A model generated the notes under the pieces. The model was not told the origin of the DNA and searched no databases. It saw only the letters and a list, made by a program, of their open reading frames with translations. The position numbers and the translations under genes are program-made. This document shows positions 23,210 through 35,754 of a stretch of DNA of 64,000 bases, piece by piece (positions within the stretch are counted from its first letter, which is position 1; each line of letters begins with the position of its first letter). Source of the stretch: Furcasterigmium furcatum (taxonomy: Eukaryota > Ascomycota > Sordariomycetes > Glomerellales > Plectosphaerellaceae); the NCBI GenBank assembly GCA_001599815.1, contig BCIA01000004.1:5730082-5794081 (forward strand). Direction: 5' to 3'.

Positions 23210-24288
23210 CTAGGCTAGCTTGCCCGGTATGAAAGGGTGTCCAGCGCTTAGCCCGCCATCCACTGCCCAGGCTTGTCCGTTGACATAGCTGCTCTCATCA
23301 CTCCCCAGGAATAGCACCACCCGGGCGATCTCGTCGGCGTGTCCCCCGCGTTTCAGCGGGTTCAGCTGTCCGATCTTTTGCGTCGTGCCCTTGGCGCGCG
23401 CGACCTCCCAGACTCTGGCCGTCATGCCCGTCTCGATGAGGCCGGGGCAGACGGCATTGACGCGGACGTTGGTGCCCGCGAGCTGGTACGCCATGGTCTG
23501 CGCCATGGAAATGACGGAGGCTTTGGCGGCGGAGTACGGCGTAGGCCCCGCGTTGGAGCGCATGCCGGCCACCGAGGCCGTGCCGATGATGCTGCCATTG
23601 CCTTCCGGCTTGTCCTTGGAGGTCTGCATCATGGCAGGGGCGGCGTGTTTCGCTGCCAGGAAGACACTGCGGCGGCTCGTCAGCGAAACATCCTAGTCAA
23701 GATTGAGACCTAGGATAAGCACGCACCTGAGCACATTGACCCTGAAGTTCTGGTTGAACTCCTCCTCCGTGATTTGCGTGAAGAGCTTGGGCGCGCCAAT
23801 GATGCCGGCATTAGCGAAGAAGACGTCCAGTCGGCCGTATGTCTCCATCGCATGACCCACGACATCCTTGACGGCCTTCTCGTCCGCAGCGTCGAACTGC
23901 CGCACGTGGACATGGACGGCAGGAAAAGCGGCGTTGATCTCTGCCTTGTGCGCCTCGAGGTTTGAGCCATCAAAGTCGCAGATGTAGACCGCCTTCGCGC
24001 CACTCTCGGCAAACTGGTGCGCTGTCGCGCGGCCAATGCCCATGGGCGAGTTTGTGCCTTGAGGCGGGAGCGTCAGTCGAGGGGCCAGCCTTGGTTGAGT
24101 GCCCGATGACGCAGGCAGAGCAAACGGAGCGAACAGGTGGGCAACGGACCGGTGATGATGACTACTTTCCCCGACACGCGAGGGCCGGTGGAGGAGCCTG
24201 CGACTTTTTGGATGGGAGGGAGCTGTGTGCCGCCGGGGGCGAGCTGTTTGCCGACGGCGTCGATCCTCCGTTTTGCGTTGTCGGCCAT
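23210..24288 (-). CDS. Short-chain dehydrogenase/reductase
   Basis: Exons are 24288-24150, 24057-23727 and 23666-23210 (308 aa). Classical SDR features are the Rossmann motif TGTNSPMGIG (from residue 46), FFANAG, and a catalytic S188, Y201 and K205 (PYSAAKAS). VNAVCPGLIETGM follows, then the C-terminal YVNGQAWAVDGG. The 48-residue leader before the Rossmann fold has no clear targeting signal. The first intron (92 bp) has an unusual GTCCGT donor and a CAAG acceptor, but it is the only join that restores the cofactor motif. Substrate is unknown; similar enzymes include oxidoreductases of the FabG type. It has no functional link with its neighbours. Confidence 0.9.
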
Positions 24289-26865
24289 GGCGATGATTGC
24301 TGGCAGGACGTCGGATGGTTTATTGTGTATGCAGCGCTATGCTAGATGAGAGAGATCTGTTTGCGTCTCTGGAGCTGGGCCAGAGGGTGAAGAAGAAGAT
24401 TACATCGAATCCTTCGGCTGTGACGAGATAGATGTTCGAAGGAATGAATGGCTGACGTTGCCGTCCTTCGGCACGACCGAGAGGGGACGGGAGGAGCTTG
24501 GAGCTTGGATGAACCGAGGCATCTTTCGTCTCGGTCGGGGTGGTTCCATTGTCCCCAGATTTCCCCAGGTCAGGGGCCGCCTGCCAGCCACCAGACCCGC
24601 CTTAGTCAGCGGAGAGCAATCCTCTGTCGCCCTTCCAACATTGTGATGGAACCGAATGAACATTGGATGTCGCTTCTGCCGCCTCAGTGATACATCACTT
24701 ACTTGCAGCGTTTCGCTACCTCATCATGCAGTAGGCCAAGGCCTCCTCAACTCTTGGTTTTTGGCCAGGCAAACGCTTTGGACTAATGCTGCCTCGGTCC
24801 CTTGGAGGAAACCAGTTGTTTGCGTCTGCAAACGCGACACCGAGGACGCTCTTGTCTGCGCTCTCCAGAGTCCCCGTCGCATTCGTTGTCGCCAACGCCG
24901 CCATCAGTCACCAGCAGTAGCCTTGCGGGCCTGAACCTGGGGATCCTCCGGCGAGCTGCCTCTCAGCCGTGCCAAGTCGATATGCCTAGCGAGTCAGCCC
25001 GAGTTGCCCCGTATAGGATTCCATTCGATGGCCGAAGGCGCGTTCTCGGGCCCCTGACAACGGGACGTTTTCTGTCTTGCGGTGCGGCAAGTTCTTCCTC
25101 CAGGTGGAGGTGACCTCGGTCTTCCCTGTCCTCGTATCCTGGGAGGGGCAGGATGACGGTGGCGCTGGTGCTATTAAATCCAGCATCAAGGCTCGGAGCT
25201 TCTCTGCGTTTTGACTGGAAGCCCTCGACATGGACCGCTTTGCACGACAAGCCCTGTTAATAGCACCCTCAGACGGTGGTCATGACGTCCGTTTCTGGCA
25301 ACTCCCTGCTCGTCTTGAACTGATCGGTTTGGTGCTGGCACCGATTCTGTCGCCAGCGGGCGAGGGCATGCTCGCGAATGCCGGCAGCCGAGCCTTCTCG
25401 GCCCCCTGATGACCTCAGGCTTTTCGAATTCAGCTGCATGGGACAGGCCCAGGGCCTTTTGGGACTCCATTCCAGCGGACCTCCGGTACTCAGACCATCT
25501 CATCGACACCGCTGCGCTCCCCAGATCGGCGTTCTCCAACGCGACATCTTCTGCAAGAACACGTCCTTATACCCTCGACCTAAAACCGCCATGTCAAGCA
25601 TGCCCCAAGCTCAACGGATAAAGGAAGAAAGAACGAAAGAAGCGGTGGCATCTCTGCAAAATCCCACTCGCTCAGCTCGAGTCTCAGATCGCTCGACCAA
25701 GCGGTCGGCGGCCAGGCCGGCCACGGCAAGTTGCACAATGCCTTTGTGGCCGTTCGCGTACAGCAAAAGTCCATTGGGTACATCCGTCGGATCCCTGCCC
25801 GCCTGTGCTCGTCCTGGCCGGCCAAGCAGAATTCGACCGTTAAGCCGATTGTGGCACTTCGCAAGAGGTTTTTGGGAAAACAGAGTCTTGCGCGCCGTCA
25901 CTGCGGCGGCTGCGTGAGCTCTCTTGCTCTCAGTCGTCGCAGCATCCTGGGATGACCTGCTCTTTTCGATGCAGACTTCCACCGTCGTCAGCATGTCCAT
26001 GCCATTCGAACGGGCCATCTGTGCTACCTCGATCTAGGTACCCTGATCAGTTGCGCAGGCTGCCTAGCTAAGTCAGCCGTGTCGAGGCCACTTACACACC
26101 GTCGAGTGACGTGTTGAAGAAAGGGCTGCTGCAGATAGTCGATCCAAGTGCTCACTTCGCACACCCGCAAGTCGCCGCAAATTGCGAACGCTCCCCAAGT
26201 CACCCGCGCTGTTTGTTGTGCCATCAACCGGGAACCAAGCAATGCCATGCCGTACGTCCAGGTCATTCCACGCCCTGACTGACAGAGCCATCGCGCGCCC
26301 AGCCAGATCAGATCCTCTGTCAATACTACGTTGTACCGTTTGCTCTGCCCCATCAAGCTTGTTCTTCGAATTGTGTAAGCATGCCTCCATACGAGACGGT
26401 TATCGTCCGGTACGGCCACGTACAGCATGGTGTAACGCCATCGGGCACATCACTGGCCGGCGCATTTTGTACCTGGCCCCCCTTTATGCCACCACGGCCT
26501 TGCTCACTCTGGGGAAACACAACCCTCTTGAATGTGCTGGTGTATATAGCAGCGCCACGACAAGCATCATGTCTCTCCTTCCCCCCTTCTACCTGTTCTG
26601 GTGACTCGTCTGCTGCCAGGTGCTCCATTGCTGCTCTCCAGCTGCCGCGGTTCTTTCAACTGGCCCTTCTGCCTCAAACTTGACTTGCCACCCCAGTCGC
26701 TCGTTAAATCCATCCCCCGAATCCATCCTGCTCCAACCAACCCGGCACATTTGAAACGATTGGGTGTATAACATGTCCCTTGTCACACCGGCTTGACCAG
26801 ACCCGACATCTGTCTCTCACAGAAAGCCACACTCGGGACTTACCATCAGCTAGGAGCTCCTGGCC
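24289..26865. other. Intergenic: SDR promoter and upstream region of the membrane-protein gene
   Basis: About 2.6 kb without a supported gene. The longest open frame (25378-25917, plus) has no motif. A TATATA at about 26543-26548, followed by ATG at 26569 in a CT-rich context, could start the transcript of the membrane protein. An unassigned signal-peptide exon may lie between 26569 and 26865. CTAGGTACC is near 26034. Confidence 0.45.
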
Positions 26866-28674
26866 ATGAGGTCAAGTGGTGAGGTGCGAGGCAACGGCGA
26901 AGGGGTATGTGCTGAGAGCCCAGACGCCGCACAGAGAGTCTGGGGCTTTGTCGCAAACGATATTCCGGACCCCCGGCCCTGTATCGACAAATGCCAGGAG
27001 CTGTTCTTCAGGAGGGTGGTACCACAGTATGACGGGTCGAACTTCACTCGAGCCTGCCAACACCTATCGGGCGGAGCGGGGGTAGAAGACGAGCTGGTTT
27101 TGCGGCGGCTCTACTGTTGCGACTCTCTCCTGTGCGGAGTACGCATTGTCGAGCCTTCGGGACAAGATCGTGAGTGCACGCTCTTCTTGTGCTCGCGATG
27201 CCGCTGAGATCGTCGTTCTGATCTGACCGTGTCAAAGCGAATGTCAACTTGTTCATCAACCGCTGTCAAAGGTATGACGCCAGTCTGCTCCGGTGCCGCC
27301 CTGAACGTTTTCGCTGACCCTATTAGTAGTGAGTATGGGGGATACATTATCAACGATCCGGGCCCTCCTCCTCCAGAATTCACGTGCCCTTTGGATACGA
27401 TCAGTCGAGATGAGCAGGGGCTGCCGTGTGAAAGATCAACCAGCATCGCTCCAGAGATCTTGCCAAACCCCTCCATTGATGCTGGGACGATGACTGTTCT
27501 CACTCTGGACACCGAAAGCCTGCCGACAATGCCGCCGACCCCAGCAACTGGGTCGGACGATCCGTCCTCAGCTCTGCCGGCGCAAACATCACCACCGACT
27601 TCTCCGGCCGCCGGAGCTGCGTCCAAAGTACCAGAAGGGGCAAAAGCGGCCATTGTGGTCATATGCGTGCTCTTGTTTTCGGCGTTGGTTGCCCTCGCAT
27701 TGTTTTACTTCCGTCGGAGGAGGAAAAGCAGCGGGTACCCCCCCGCCAGAAGTCGACACCACATCAGACATCATGTTATCCCGCCGACAGGGTCGCCGAC
27801 GCCGCTCATCTCGCCGGTCGGTTCCGCGCCTGGTCCTCCAGGCACGCCACTATCGCCCCCTCCTCGCCTCCGCGAGAGGAGAATGCTGAGTCCCTTGTTG
27901 GGACCCAGTCCGCCAGGCAGTTACAGGTCTGTTTCTATCCCTGGGACGCCGACTGCCCCTCCGCCCGTGTACAGCGGGTTTCCGAGGTCGCCAATCTGCG
28001 CACCGACGGACCACAAGTTGGTTCCGAGGAATGAAGAGGTGTATCATGGCTACGGCGGTTCTACCACCGCCGCCCAAGACATAGGAGTAGCCAAGACAGC
28101 AAGCATCAGCAGTGTCGGCAGCCAGCCGGCAACAACAGCATCGGGATACTCGACGACTACAGCATCACTTCAACCGACATCGCCAGCAGCACTTGGCCCG
28201 GTTTATTACGGGACTTCATTGTCCCCCATGCGACCGCCCCGGCCTCACGACTCACCCTTGGAGATCCCTGACCTCGTTCGACCGGACCCCGAGCGGACAG
28301 GTAGCCATGGCCTCGCACCAAGCCCGCCGCCGAAGCGCGCGCTTCCCCCAGCTCCCACCGGCAGCACACCGTTTCCGTCACCGGGCTTTCAAGATTCCAT
28401 GCAACACAGGCAACATGGCGATGTCGGCGTTGCCATTGGCGTCGTCTCGCATAATCCGGCCCAAGGAGTTGTGCTCCAGCCAGACTCGCAGGACCTATGC
28501 GAGCTGACTGAGCGCTGTGGAAAAGAAACTCGAGACAGCTGGGGGAGTTGGGGGGGAGGTGGGCCAGGAGTGATACTGCCATCTCCAGCGAAAAGGACAG
28601 GTGGCGGCGTCGGGAGGGCGGACAGCCCGGTCATGGAGGAGGTGGACCTGGAGCGGCTCGGAGGCTGGTATTGA
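26866..28674 (+). CDS. Single-pass membrane protein with Cys-rich ectodomain and Pro/Ser-rich cytoplasmic tail
   Basis: Best-supported exons are 26866-27169, 27238-27271 and 27327-28674 (561 aa). The ectodomain has at least eight Cys (IDKCQELF, FTRACQHL, YCCDSLLC, NLFINRCQS, FTCPLDT) and ends in a Ser/Thr/Pro-rich stalk. The membrane segment is AIVVICVLLFSALVALALF at about 222-241, followed by RRRRKS as stop-transfer. The cytoplasmic tail (about 320 residues) is Pro/Ser/Gly-rich with many SP and PPxY-like motifs, typical of fungal cell-surface sensor-like proteins. I do not recognise a named family. A signal peptide is expected but missing. The true start is therefore probably in an upstream exon, and the 26866 ATG is a placeholder. 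The last two splices are strong (GTGAGT and GTATGA donors, consensus branch points). Confidence 0.62.
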
Positions 28675-29886
28675 TGGAAATTCTCGCTGCCCGGCTGACT
28701 AGCTGGCTGGCCGGCCGGTGACGAAGCACACTGGCTGTGGGGTGGTGCTGATCTTGGAGAACATATATAGTAAGGGAGAGGTGGTGCGGCTAACGGTGTA
28801 CGAGGGCAACGAGGATGATGAGTGATGAGATGTCGGGAAAAGAATACCCAGGGCACAGCCCTCAGTCCCACAGGCGAGCGAAAATGGGACGATGAAAAGG
28901 ACACGAGCATGGATAAGCGTGATGGTGGTCGATTATCGGACGGTCCTTACAGTTCTGAGATACATGTAGTACATGTGGTACTTCTCCTGCAAAGCCTGCC
29001 CTATCCTGCTTGCCGTGGTCCTCTTATCAGAGGATTCGGATTGCTCAAATTTCCAGTGATGAACTGATGGCCTCATGACCTCGGTCCGTCGCTAAGCAAG
29101 ACATCCCCTGGGGTGCTGCTATGGTCCGAGAGATGCGAGCCAGCGACCAGGACGCCCATCCTGAACTCCCCTTCGGCTGCAGTAGGAGGGTGTCCATTTC
29201 CGGTTCTTCCGAGAGCTGGGTGCGTTGCCATGAAGCTGTTCCGGGGAGGCACCACAGAGCTAGTACCCTCTTCTATGCCATTTCTTGGCAATGATGGACA
29301 CCGCGATACTTCAGGTATGGACGCGGGGACGATCGAGTCGACCTCAGACATTGGTTCCATGGTGCTGGTCAGCCAGCCGCCTGCCTCTGCCCATTCCGAC
29401 TTTCAGCCCCGCGGCCGACCTCAGATTCGACAGCGAGAGAGGGTTCCTCCAAAAGCCCAGGACCTAGCTGGCAGGCACTCCGGGATAGGCCTCGATGACT
29501 TTGCTGACTTGCGCTAAAAGGGGCTTTCGGGGGGTTATCGTAAGCCCGATGAGATGCGGCGACGGGCCAATAGCTGTGGTTTCGTTGAATGGCTTCAACA
29601 GGCAAATCGCTTCTGGTTTGCATCCCCACGCCAAAGCGTTGGCCACACATCCAGGGATTTGGGTTGACGTGTCTGGGAAGATCCGACGTGAAGTTGGGCG
29701 CTATTGCCGCGAAGCGACGCAGCACAGAGTGCGTGAGGCAAATCCTCGACTGACATTGAAATATTCAGCCCGTGCCAGGGTATTCCCCAACTGGAACAGC
29801 GCGGAAGCGCCACGAGATGCCAATGGGGTCGACTCTCACCGGGTGTCGGCTTTGGCGGCGGAATAGAACGGATCCGGGGATGTTGT
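28675..29886. other. Convergent intergenic gap
   Basis: 1.2 kb between the stops of the membrane protein and the cyclophilin. I see only 3' UTR-like sequence; small open frames show no motif. Confidence 0.55.
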
Positions 29887-30442
29887 TTAGCCCGCAAGAG
29901 GATTCGCATGAATCGTGACCTTCTCGATTTTCACCGGCTCCCGAGGGCGGTTCTTCTTGTCAACGTCCACCGCCTCAATCTTGGAGAGAGTCACTGTGCT
30001 GTCGTCGCCGATGAGATGGCCAAAGACGGTATTGAGGCCGTCGAGATGAGGCGCCTTGTCGAAGAGGATGAAGAATTGTGAGCCGTTGGTTCCCGGCCCT
30101 TTGTTGGCCATGGATACAACACCCCGCGCGCCGTGACGGAGTGCCGGACGGATCTCGTCCTCGAAAGTGCCACCCCAGATTGAGCGGCCGCCCTTGGGAT
30201 TTTCGGGGGGAGACGGGTTCGCGGGGCCACCAGTCTGGGCCATGAAATTCGGGATGAGGCGATGGAAGGGCGACGAATCGTAGTAGCCGGAGGCGCAGAG
30301 GGCGAGGAAATTCTGGTAGCAGGCGATCAGCATTGATTCGGGAGTGGTTCAAGGTGGGACATACCTCTGCAGTCTTGGGGACGCTGTCACAGAAGACCTC
30401 AATCTTGAGATCCCCCATGTTGGTGTGAAGTGTGACAGACAT
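29887..30442 (-). CDS. cyp10: Peptidyl-prolyl cis-trans isomerase, PPIL3/Cyp10 type
   Basis: Exons are 30442-30365 and 30312-29887 (167 aa; 52 bp intron). It is a single cyclophilin domain from MSVTLHTNMGDLKIEVFCDS to the C-terminal VTIHANPLAG, which is diagnostic for the PPIL3 subfamily. The active-site strand FHRLIPNFMAQTGG keeps the catalytic Arg, Phe, Met and Gln. NGSQFFILFDKAPHLDGLNTVFG has His where CypA has the cyclosporin-contacting Trp, as in other PPIL3 proteins, so weak cyclosporin binding is expected from the family. Human PPIL3 is found with spliceosomes. The protein has no signal peptide, so it is cytosolic or nuclear. Confidence 0.94.
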
Positions 30443-33136
30443 TGTTCCTTACGCAGGCGGTCGTAACATTGCTGCCAGGGAGGGTTCTTGGTAGGTGTCG
30501 AGGGAGATGCTGGCGTTGATCTAGGGGTCCAAAGTGTTGGTGAAAGCTCCGTCAAAGGTCCCCACTCAATCGAAGCTCACGTTCCCCGCGACAAGCTTGG
30601 ACCGGGTGCATAAGTACATGCAGATGACGCTTACAAGAATATGAACATTGCGAAAGGCCAGGGGCAGATACCGCAATAACCCATGGGTGGCAGTTATTTC
30701 CTACCTACCTAATAGAATGTATTTTGGTGGAATACTAGCTATGGCAAGCAGCCGGGTAGTCAAGTTTTCATAGATATGTTGGAAGGGGCTTTGCAGTGAA
30801 TTGATATGACGAAGGGTAAGGTATTTAGGGTTAGATGCATCTCGCTTATTGAATCTGCCTCGATACCTCTGGCCAAACCGCATCTCAATGCTCTTGCGTT
30901 CTCGGCTTCTCTGTCAGGATGCTACTTCTCAGTCCAAAGGGAAACAACAAGCATCGAATTGTTCCCTGCGACTACCACGGGTATAGAGGCATAGTTTTGT
31001 TCCCACATCAAAGTATATGACATACGTGCTGACCTTCTTTACAGGCGACCAGGACCCCGACAGCAAGTGCTTCACCATCAAACAGACATTCATGTGCCGC
31101 AGCCAAGTGGCCCTGGACTGTGCCAACTTTCCCAGTATCCCTCAGATACTCGTGACACATCCATATTTTGGGCCAACAGCCATGTGGCTGCCAGTCGAGC
31201 TCGACGGCTGTCACTTCACCCATCCACCAGCACTGCTGCCATGGATCAGATAGTTAGATGTCTCGAAGCTTGATTCAGAGCTTGTCTGTGTCTCCTTTTG
31301 TTCTTGTTGTTTATCCTGCTTCATACCTTCTGCGGCACTGCACCTATTTGCTTTGCCCATGACATCCCTGCCCTCGCAAGAGACAACGCTTCTCACACCT
31401 TTTAGGCTCGCCCAAAACTCGCTCCAACATGAATGAGAGTAGATATATTCCTAAAACTTCTTTCAGCCATGTCATGGCTGCTAAGTTGCAGCACTTTGAA
31501 CATGACCATGTCATTGATCCCGTAGCTCAGCGTCCGGATGCGCAGATCACCATGCCGTTAGCCTGTTCACCGGCCGCTGTCGTGGCTTTCACGATGGACG
31601 TACCTAGCCTCACATCCCTAGGATTGGGGCATCGCCCGGTCGACCTGATCTCCTCGCAGCTGCTTTTTCTCATTCCTGAAACGTGCCACGCTCGACTCGT
31701 GCCCCGATAAGGCTTGTCCTACTGCCTCGTTAGTTTTATCCTCCGCCGTTCTGCTCACCCCGGCATCCTCCCTGGCTCCCTCTGCTTCTCAAGATTTGTG
31801 TGCTCATCTGCGCCCTTCTTGTCAGGGTCACACCCGCCTTTTTAAGATCTTCACGCGGGTACCTTCCCGGCGAAGGCCTCATCAAGCTTTCTGCGAAGCT
31901 CCTGGTACAGGTCTTTCTCTCACAGTTGTACACCGTCCCCTACACTCCATAGAGAAATCCGTGTCCATAACCGTTCCTCCGGAGGGTACTCAGCCTCTCC
32001 GAGCACTGCAGCATCTTCGAACCCTAAGTCCTCGCCAGACTCTCTTCGCTCCTGGTTACCTCATGACGGCCTGAAAGCAGGAGATTCGGGGCGACTACAT
32101 CTGAGGTATCTAGTGCTTCCCATACCTTCCCTCTCAACTACTTACCTTAGGTACTTAGTGCACCTGCTCATCCAGGAGACCCGCTTTGCGAGGCATCTAC
32201 CAGGTCCGGTATGCGGCCACTCTCTTCGTGATTCGCGACCTCCTCCACCCTCGATTCCTCGTTCCCTATCTCTCCTCTCGCGACCCATTGGCCTCCCTCT
32301 CAGCCAATTCTGGGCAATTTTTCTCTTTGTTCCCTCCAGACCTCATCAACCCTGCGTCTGGTGTTACCCGTTCGGCACATCTCAACCTCCTGGGGCGTTT
32401 TCCGTTCCGTCACGGGCGTCGAAGACTATCAAACGCGGCTACTGCCCCCTGAACATCTGTCACGACACTGGCGAAGAACGAAATCCCCAAGAGTCAGGCT
32501 GATCGTTTGGGCAGACGACCAACCAAGACCGCACAGGAGTTAGTATACGTATCTCCAAGAACACACCAACGCCCAGCGCAGACTGTCAATTCAGCCAAGA
32601 GGTACGTCCAGGCTTTCTTCCAAATCTTCTTATTTCGGCTTTCCTTTCATCCCCCATCCATTTTCTGTGAGGTGACTCTTTGTGTCGTTCTGTGTTTTCC
32701 ACCATCGCTGTCTTGTTCCCCCTATTTTCGGTGAAGGCGAGCGCACCGACCTGCTCCCGCCTCACCGGGCCACCAAGTGGGAAGGTACACCGAGGTGTGT
32801 CCGCCTCACCGAGAGACCGAATAGGGGGCTGCACTTCCAGTCACGCCCTGGGTGATCCCAAGGTCTGGCTGGGCCTTTCACTTTCTCCGACCACAGCTGC
32901 CAGGCCCTATGGCAACGGTTTGTTGCAGCAATCCCAACAACGGCACAGTTTCCGCCAGCACTGCTCTTCCTCATCCCAACTTCTGATCCCATTCACCTTG
33001 TCCCCCCCGAACTCTCCCACAACCCCCAAACTCCCTCTCGATTCTTCCGTTTCTAGCCTTCTTTCCTCTCACTTCCGAGTTCTCCATCTTTTCTCCCCTA
33101 TACAGACTCACTACATCTGAAATCAGTCTAACCAAC
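30443..33136. other. Divergent intergenic region with pyrimidine-rich leader
   Basis: 2.7 kb between the cyclophilin start and the coiled-coil gene. No gene is supported. CTACCTACCTA occurs at about 30702-30713, and TACCTTAGGTAC near 32146. From about 32160 to 33136 the plus strand is CT-rich and probably serves as promoter and 5' leader of the gene at 33137. A CAAGAG/GTACGT donor-like site near 32600 suggests a leader intron. Confidence 0.5.
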
Positions 33137-35754
33137 ATGCAGGCCGCTACTAGCGACGGTCCGCGATCCTGGACCCCAGCACCAGTACCCTCTGGAAGAA
33201 GTGCTCACAGAGATATCGCTAACGAAGCGGATGAAAGCTCTCTAAGAGGTCACAGACAGTCGATCGGGATATCTCACAGAACCAACAACTCATCCGCCAA
33301 GGCTACTACTATTCTCACGGCGTCTGCGATCACTGGTGGTCGACGTCCGCAACGATCGCGAGCTTCATCTGCTGCGTCCAATACCACCAACAAGGAGAAC
33401 GAGTTTGGCCACATCAACATGGCCCACTGTCAGCTCAAGGGCCCTCTCCTCGGTCCTCTCCGTGACCGCCGCCGGACTGACATCTCCAGCGAGCATGTAA
33501 GTCCCGCCCTCCCGCGCCAAGGGCCTGGAGCAACATACTGATTGCGCTGGAAAGCCTGTCTGGAAGTCTACCCGGCAGTTCCAGGCGGATCTCATGACAC
33601 TGACGCAGCAGATCCGTCGTACTCCTGGCATTCCCGCCAAGCTGGCTGAGACCATCTGCGAGACCCTCACCTCTCAGTCCCAGCAGATAAACAACGCCAT
33701 CCGGGAGACGGTTGATGATGCATCTGAGATTCGCATTCAGATTGAGGAAGCCAACCATGCTCTCATGACTCTCAAGGTTCAGGGGACCGCCGCTGAGCAT
33801 GATCTTGGTCAGATGGAGAAACGCGTCAAGGAGCAGAGCGACAGGGCCGAGGAGAACGAAGATCGTCTCGCCAAGTACCACAATGACGCCGAGAAGGATC
33901 GCAACGAGATCCGCGAGGGTCTGGCTCTGCTCAAGGATGCTGAGACTGAGGAGGCCAAAATGGAGCGTACCAAGGAGCTCATCGAGGTACGTGCTCTCGG
34001 GTAGTCTTTCTGGACCGGCCGTCTAATCAAGGTTGCAGAAACTGCAGAAGCAGGTCAGCGTCAGTCACTCCATCTGGATCGAGCCTGTCAAGAAGCCTAC
34101 CGAGTACGAGGCTGCTCTGGCTGCCGTCAAGGAAGCCAACCCAGGCTTCATTCCGGACTCGCCAGTAAACGACAAGCCCATTGTTCCCCTAGAGGTGATG
34201 AACCCCTTCGATGCGGGCAAGTATGATCCTCCCAAGCGCTCCACGTCGTTCGGCTCCCCCGTTGCGCCTCCCATGCGCGACGGATTCCGTGGCCTCATGC
34301 AGATGAACAACAACGGCTCCAAGAACGACTTCGGTCCCGGTCCCTATGGCCAGCGCCCGCATGGCTTTGTCACCGGTGGCAACGACGTCTTCCGTCCTGT
34401 TACCCCCCACGAACAGACCGACTTCGTCAGTCCCAACACCGGCCCTCCCGGTAGCTTCGGTCCCGTGGGCAGCTTCAGGGGCTCCGCCAACGGCAGGGCG
34501 GCCAGGGCCACTCCCAGTCGCCCCGGCACCAGCATGGGTCACCGCAACAATGGTGGTGGATTTCATCCTGTTCCCCACGACCTCCGGGCTAAGGCACCGG
34601 AGTTTCACCCTGGCGATACGGATGCATTCAGCAGCCAACTTCCCTCGATGAGCTTCAGCCGCGGCTTCGGCGACGGCCACAACAGCCACGCTGGCTCCCG
34701 TCCCATGTCTCGCGCGGGTAACTCCCAGGCCATGGTCCCTTTGGTCTCCAACGACGCTCGCGTTGGAGCTGGCTCTTCTCTGGGCCCTAGCTTCTTCGGC
34801 AACGGACCGTCTCGCCCTCAGTATGCCGGTAACCAGTACGACAATCGCCTTGTCGTCAATCGCACTCAGCCCGGCATCCCCCTCGGCCAGACATTCGGCG
34901 GAATGGGTGATGATCTGAGTCGCTTCAGCACCGCCTTTCACGAGCTTTTCAGCATGGCCCGTAGCTTCATTGCCACCTGGGTTGGCGAGAACACTGGACA
35001 GATCGACCGCAGTGCTCCCGTGATGCAGTACCTCCCCAAGTGCTACTCTGGCTTCACCGAGCACCAGGCTTGGTCCTACGTCCGCCAGCATCTCCTGGAC
35101 GGCCTGTCGCGCTCGTGTCTCTTCGCCCGAGTCATTGTCGATTTCATCTGCGATCGAATCCTCGTTCCCTCCGCCTGGCAGGGATTCGACTTCCAGTCCG
35201 ACCGCCGCATCCAGCAGCTCGAGGCTGAGAAGACCCGTGGTCCCAGTACGATCTCCTTGCCCTCCCACTTCCCTGAGTACCGCTGACCCTGTTCTCCAGT
35301 CATCACCGGCGGCGGCCGTACCGCCTACGGTGCGGCGGTTGCTGAGGTCATCAACTCGGTCATCAACAGCGAGCGTTACGAGAACTACCGCGAGACCCGC
35401 ATCGGCTACTTCGCCATGGAGCTCGAGAACATGCTCGGCCCCCTGGTGAGCCAGTATGCCAACCTCGAGGAGGCCCACCGCGACATGCGTGCTATGGTCG
35501 GCAAGGCTTGGTCTCTCTCGGCCAAGACCCTGACGTCTCGCCTCACCTTCGAGTACCGCTTCCCCGATGCTGGCTGCCGCTTCTCTCTCCAGAGCATGGT
35601 TGCCGTCGCCCCCAACATCGATGGCTACATTCTCCAGGCCGAGCACTGGCGCGTCCAGCTCGTCGTCACCCCTGTCATCACCGTTCGTAATGACAACGGC
35701 AACACCCTCTCGGTCGATGTTGCCAACCTCGCCGAGGTTCTGCTCATGAAGTAG
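33137..35754 (+). CDS. Uncharacterised 817-residue coiled-coil protein
   Basis: Exons are 33137-33496, 33555-33986, 34039-35245 and 35300-35754. The N-terminal 120 residues are Ser/Thr/Arg-rich and disordered. A coiled coil follows at about 140-290, heptad-rich with QMEKRVKEQSDRAEENEDRL and AKYHNDAEKDRNEIREGLAL. A Gly/Asn/Pro/Arg-rich low-complexity stretch runs to about residue 560. The compact C-terminal half contains FHELFSMARSFIATWVG, HQAWSYVRQHLLDGLSRS, then after the last splice GPIITGGGRTAYGAAVAEV, and ends LSVDVANLAEVLLMK. The conserved-looking helical C-terminus suggests a folded domain. I recognise no domain or orthologue. No membrane segment or signal is seen, so it is probably cytoplasmic or nuclear. 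Phase fits at all three introns. Confidence 0.82.

Noticed and set aside
15245..24288. Possible secondary-metabolite cluster (reductase plus SDR)
   Set aside because: The two oxidoreductases are about 7 kb apart with housekeeping genes between, and no synthase, transporter or cluster regulator is present.
34189..35646. 485-codon minus-strand frame inside the coiled-coil gene
   Set aside because: It runs through two predicted plus-strand exons and an intron with perfect plus-strand phase. Composition is that of an antisense shadow.
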